From Sacculina carcini (lineage: Eukaryota > Arthropoda > Thecostraca > Sacculinidae), in contig OU696591.1 in the NCBI GenBank assembly GCA_916048095.2, positions 6,068,999 through 6,132,998 on the forward strand: DNA of 64,000 bases, given 5' to 3'. Numbering within the stretch: position 1 is the stretch's first letter; every line of letters begins with the position of its first letter. Below are positions 59,795 to 64,000 of the stretch, piece after piece. A model generated the notes under the pieces. The model was not told the origin of the DNA. It worked only from the letters and a program-made list of their open reading frames with translations, and did not search any database. The position numbers and the translations under genes are program-made.

Positions 59795-61933
59795 ATGTCC
59801 GGTCGCTCTTCCCATACTTCTGAGCCGTTCGACTCGTCTGAAGAGGTTGACAGGTAGATCTGCTCACAAGCCAGGGCTCTGAGTTACATTGCTCATTAGT
59901 GCTATGGTTTTTGGTGCTATAATCAACTGCGCTTTTTGTTTATTCAATATATAATTAAATATATCGCTGTCAGTCATGAGTAATATATTGTAATAAATAA
60001 TAAATAAGTAATAAATTGCTGATTGTAATGTGGAATTCGTTCTCTCTTCTTCGTCTGCGATTGACATCATGCTGTTTGTTACAAATGAAGCAGTTTCAGT
60101 GCCTGTGCTTCTAAACGCTTTAATTATCCACTTCAATTAAAGTGCTGTGTTTGCTGATTGTGTGAACGCTAAAGATGCGTGTGTATGTGTGTGTGTGCGT
60201 GAAGTGTGGATGAGCTGGACGGCTCTGACGTTGACGCCGACTATCAGCGCGCGTGTGACATCAATCTGCTAGACTACTCGGTGCCGAGTCCGCTTGGAGC
60301 CAGCGACAGGACGTTGGATCGCGTGGGAGTTCACGAAGATGATGAAGACGATGTGATGCAGGATCCAGCGACTGGCGAGGGAGGTATCCGTCTGTCGGAA
60401 CATGTGGATCTTCAGCAGCCGCTGTCGGTACTGCGGAGACTGCTGGAGCGGCGGGTGGGCACCAGTTTGACGGGCTGCCAGTTTTGGCTGCAAGGAGTTC
60501 AGCAACTTCAGCCCCAACAGACCCTGGCCGAACAGTGTATTGAAGGAGAAGGAGTGGTGCAGGTGAATGTGGAACTCTCCTCTGACAGAATCAACATCAT
60601 CGACGTGTTGAAGCCAAGCGATGACTTCCTGGCCACTGACAATGCGGACGTTCAAGATATCGATGCAGAACGAGGTGAAATCAACGCAGCAGAAGGATTC
60701 GGTTTTCAGCGTCCGTCTCGTGTTCTGGAGGAGAATAGCGCAGAAAATGGCGCTGATCCGTCCTACATACTCGGCATGAACATGGGTCATGTGCAGACGT
60801 TCAACAACGAGTATCTCGACGAAGACATGGACTCAGATGACGACGGAGACGAGAATGACTTTGTCCAAGTGGAGGACATCACCACTGCGAACGATGACGA
60901 CCAGCAGCATGATGAAGAGGTGGATCTTGTGAGAGCTGCGGCGGCGGCAGCCTCATTTCACAAACCTCGGCCATCAACATGTCGCTCGCGCAAACGAGCC
61001 GTCACTCGCAGCAGCCACTCGGTGCCCGCGTTTTCACACGCACCACTGTCGTCGGCGTTCACTCCCCGTCCTTCCCTGCGTGTGGTTCAACCTCGTCCAC
61101 GACCGAGCCTCTCAACAACAACAACGGCGGCTTCACCCGCCGCCTGCTCGGCGCGCTCCCCGAGTGTCGAGTCCAAGATGGTGACGCGTTGGGCGTGGTC
61201 TCCCAAGTTCCGACAGCTTCAGATGTTGCACGACGTGCCGTCCGACCCGACATCATGGACGCGCGCGCACGTGGCCGTCTGGCTGGACTGGGCCGAAGAG
61301 CAGTTTGGACAGGCGCAAATCGTGCGCGCCAGCTTCGAGCGCATGATCGGTGCCGATTTGTGCAGCATCAGTCGCGATCGCTTTCTCCAACTGTGTCCTG
61401 TCGATGCTGACGACCTGTTCTGGACCCATCTGGAGCTGTTGCGCAAGTGCAAGTTTGTGGCCACCGTACAGAGGGACCACGTGGTCACGCAGGTGAAGAC
61501 CAACAAGCGGTGCAAGGAGAAGTTCAACGTGGAACATCTGGCCGACCCCAGTGCCGCCGGGCATATTCAGTTGTGGCAGTTTCTGCTCGAGCTGCTGACC
61601 GACAAGTCACGCACTGATGTCATCCACTGGATCGGCGCCGAGGGAGAGTTCAAGTTCGCCGACCCGGACAAGGTTGCTCAGCTGTGGGGCAAGCGCAAAA
61701 ACAAGCCCAACATGAACTATGAAAAGCTGAGTCGTGCGCTACGCTATTATTACGACAGCGACATGCTTCAGAAGGTGGTAGGCAAGCGCTTCGTCTACAA
61801 ATTCATCTGCGACTTGCGCGCCGTACTCGGCTACAGTCCAGAAGAACTGTCACACTTGGTCGCTCAGGCCGATGCACGCGATGCAAATGACAGACACAGT
61901 AGAACTCATCGACGCTTGAAGCGCATGCGATAA
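59795..61933 (+). CDS. GABPA: GABP-alpha / Ets97D: ETS transcription factor with OST, PNT and ETS domains
   Basis: Exon 1 is 59795-59853 (ATG preceded by an in-frame TGA; donor ACAG/GTAGAT) and exon 2 is 60205-61933, after a (TG)n acceptor ending GTGCGTGAAG. Phase 2 joins give 595 residues. An N-terminal ubiquitin-like OST domain (~83-159) has [17 protein letters not shown] and [13 protein letters not shown] long acidic and then Ser/Pro-rich region follows, then a PNT/SAM domain (~345-434: [34 protein letters not shown]). The ETS DNA-binding domain (~474-556) has [25 protein letters not shown] and the two DNA-contacting arginines in that helix. GABP-alpha binds GGAA sites with GABP-beta and controls nuclear genes for mitochondria and basic cell growth. 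Nearly the whole protein is in one exon. Confidence 0.96.
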
Positions 61934-62091
61934 TTCACCGTTTTGCTGTGCTATTTTGTCTGCTCCTGTCGAATTGACCATGTTGTTATTGTGAAGTTTT
62001 GGACGAGATGTTTATACGAGATAGAGTGAATATAATTTCTGCCATTTTTTCGCATTTGATTCTTTCCATTTGACCCTTTTGTCCAACAACA

Positions 62092-62771
62092 ACAACAACA
62101 ACATGTATTTAATATAGCGCACATATTTATACACAGGCGCGAAAAAGACACAACTGACAGGAACATCACAGCGAGCAGGGAGTAGGCACAAATAGAAAAA
62201 TGAAAACACGTTTGCAAACTGGAACAAGCTAGATGGCCGTTGGCTATCATATAGCTCATCCGTCATATAGCTCATCCGCCATTGGAACATGTTGTTTTTA
62301 TTCCTGTCGGGTGTCTAGCCCCCCTCCTCACTGCAGAACAGCGGGGGAGCCGGTTTAGTCGCCGACGACTCGACCATGAATCTGGTTGTACTGGAATTAC
62401 ACGGTTACCAGTAGCAGGGCGAAGCCTGACCAGACAACGACGAATGCAGACTTTGTACTGGTAATCGTGTAATTCCAGTACAACCAGATTCATGATCGAG
62501 TCGTCGGCGACTAAACCGGCTCCCCCACTATTCTGCAGTGAGGAGGGTGTCTAGACACCCGACAGGAGTATAAACAAAACCTGTTTCAAGGGCGGATGAG
62601 CTATCTAATAGCCAACGGCCATCTAGCATGCTCCAGTTTTGCAAACGTGCTATCTTTTCTATATTTGTGCCTACTTCCTGCTCGCTGTGATGTTCTTGTC
62701 GGTTGTGTCTTTATCGCGCCTGTGTGTAAATATGTCCGCTATACCAAATATATGTTGTTTGTTGTTGTACC
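62092..62771. mobile_element. Large foldback element (two ~320-bp inverted arms)
   Basis: The left arm (~62092-62413) and right arm (~62456-62771) are reverse complements around a ~42-bp spacer. Shared landmarks are GCCGGTTTAGTCGCCGACGACTCGA, GATGGCCGTTGGCTAT and GTGATGTTC(T/C)TGTC near the outer part. The innermost ~100 bp are almost identical, with more indels towards the outside. The outer ends run into CAA/TTG repeats, and no target duplication is obvious. It begins ~160 bases after the GABPA stop codon. No transposase or other coding sequence is seen. Confidence 0.9.
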
Positions 62772-62780
62772 GGTTTTGTT

Positions 62781-63393
62781 GTATTGTCAGTTGAGATGCG
62801 GATACAAATTAGTTTCAAACTTCATTTTATGAATCTGATTCATTATTCATTCATGTTCGAAATTTAATGATTCGCCACTCTATGCGTCCGGTTGAAAGTA
62901 CTATGTGTTGATGAGCATAAGATCAGATCAGATGAAAGGTTGAGGGTTAGCCTTTGCAACTCCTCAGGCCCCTCTTCGCTCATATTTGTATCACTTAATA
63001 TCAATATGTTCGTCCTGTTCGTCCGTTCCGTGTTTCTATTCTGTCTTTATCCCATTCTCCCTTTTCTTCCTCCTTTTCCAAAAACCATACAACCCCTCTT
63101 TCACTTTTTCCATTTCTTCCTTGTTTTCAAACATAAACAATGCTCTTCCTATGACTTCTTCCGCTGTCTCCCCCTGTCCGCTCAACGCCCCTACCTTTTC
63201 CCTCAGATCTGCATATTGTATGGTGCCGGTCTGGCATCATCAGTAGCGGGGAAGCGATAATGACGCGAGAGCGACATTCACTGTGGAGGCGTGTTTTGGG
63301 ATTTTGGTGGTTGGAGATTAATGTGATGTGATTGAGATATTGCTGAGTTATTCTGGTGGTTTTGTGGTTAGTTAATTTGACCAGTTAATTTGA
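62781..63393. other. Region between the foldback element and the Ty3 fragment: no gene seen
   Basis: Mixed-composition DNA with pyrimidine-rich stretches (63040-63120). It contains a direct repeat AGTTAATTTGACCA at 63370-63395 that ends at the point where Ty3 coding similarity starts. No reverse transcriptase motifs were found here. Confidence 0.5.
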
Positions 63394-64000
63394 CCACTGC
63401 GAAAGGATGTTGAATGGCGTTGGGACGAGGCCATACACACACCGGCGTTTGAGGCAACGAAAAGATCCCTGACGTCACCTCCTGTATTGGATTTCTACGA
63501 GCCCTCGAGACAGACGGTGGTTGAGACTGATGCTGCTCGTTTGCACGGTCTCGGTTTTGTTGTACGTCAAATGGACGAACAGCAGCGCTGGAGACTGGTT
63601 CAGTGTGGTTCGCGCGCCTTTACGGAAACTGAAACCAGGTACGCTGCCGTGGAACAGGAAATGTTGGCAGTCGTATGGGCCTGCCACAGAGCAAATAATT
63701 ATCTTGCTGGCGCCAAGAAATTCGTCATCATGACAGACCACAAACCACTCTTGCCCATACTGAACACAAAAAGTATCGCGGAAATAAGCAACCCACGCTT
63801 GCAGCGTATGAGAACCAAGCTATCGCACTTGAGATATGAAGCCGTTTGGAAAGCAGGCAAGGAACACGTAATTGCGGATTGCCTATCCCGCTCGCCACTG
63901 CCGATTTCCAGTGACGAGAACATTGATACGGCAGTTTGCGATGAAACCGGCGGAAAATTTGAGCATTCCATCACGATATCACGCCTGTTGGACGAGCAAG
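63394..64000 (+). mobile_element. Ty3/gypsy retrotransposon pol fragment: end of reverse transcriptase and RNase H
   Basis: An open frame from just after TGA (63391-63393) runs to the window edge. It starts LRKDVEWRWDEAIHTPAFEA, the connection following the reverse transcriptase palm. An RNase H domain follows with the acidic residues in VVETDAA, AVEQEMLAVVW and IMTDHKPL, and the closing HVIADCLSRSPLP. No polymerase catalytic YVDD-type motif precedes it, so the 5' part is deleted or replaced; integrase would lie beyond the right edge. It is the only LTR-class element in the window and no LTR is visible. Confidence 0.93.

Noticed and set aside
60269-60790. 173-codon ORF on the minus strand
   Set aside because: It is the shadow of the GABPA exon on the opposite strand; its codon content mirrors the real frame.

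Overview
The window is nuclear DNA of an animal, probably an arthropod and possibly a crustacean. Genes have many short exons with GT-AG introns that contain LINEs, SINE-like repeats, hAT-type DNA elements, a Ty3 fragment and a very heavy load of (CA/TG)n, (GA/TC)n and minisatellite arrays. The arthropod guess rests on two things: a small cysteine-rich module followed by a CUB domain and a trypsin domain in one gene, and a TATA box 33 bases before a TCAGTT initiator in another. The lineage call is an inference. No bacterial operon, rRNA gene, intact tRNA gene or CRISPR array is present.

Layout. (1) 129-13892, minus: a secreted serine protease (signal peptide, low-complexity region, cysteine-rich module, CUB, trypsin domain). 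Its last exons lie off the left edge, and a full-length L2/CR1-type LINE sits in intron 2. (2) 17139-19100, minus: a two-exon gene for a small secreted cysteine-rich peptide; its intron holds a 1272-bp hAT-like element with a perfect 8-bp target duplication. (3) 23138-25195, plus: a compact three-exon gene for an 83-residue secreted peptide with an acidic pro-region and a basic, Tyr/Arg/His-rich tail. (4) 26042-58790, minus: a complete CARMIL gene (actin capping-protein regulator). I could trace 30 coding exons with matching phases, giving 5064 coding bases and 1687 residues. (5) 59795-61933, plus: the GABP-alpha/Ets97D transcription factor, divergent from CARMIL across about 1 kb. (6) 62092-62771: a large foldback (inverted) repeat. 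(7) 63394 to the right edge: a 5'-broken Ty3/gypsy pol fragment (RNase H region).

The genes do not form one pathway. CARMIL and GABP-alpha are housekeeping-type genes, while the protease and the two peptides are secreted products that could belong to defence or to structural matrix.

The most interesting signals are these. About 24 of 43 introns have a (TG)n tract in place of, or right beside, the pyrimidine tract at the 3' splice site, and several also have (CA)n just after the 5' splice site, so intron ends could pair. Two CARMIL exon ends, with their 5' splice sites, have been tandemly copied. An ORF in a CARMIL intron could be an alternative first exon. Two secreted peptide genes are of unknown family. 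All exon boundaries come from reading the sequence and checking phase; no transcript or database evidence was available.
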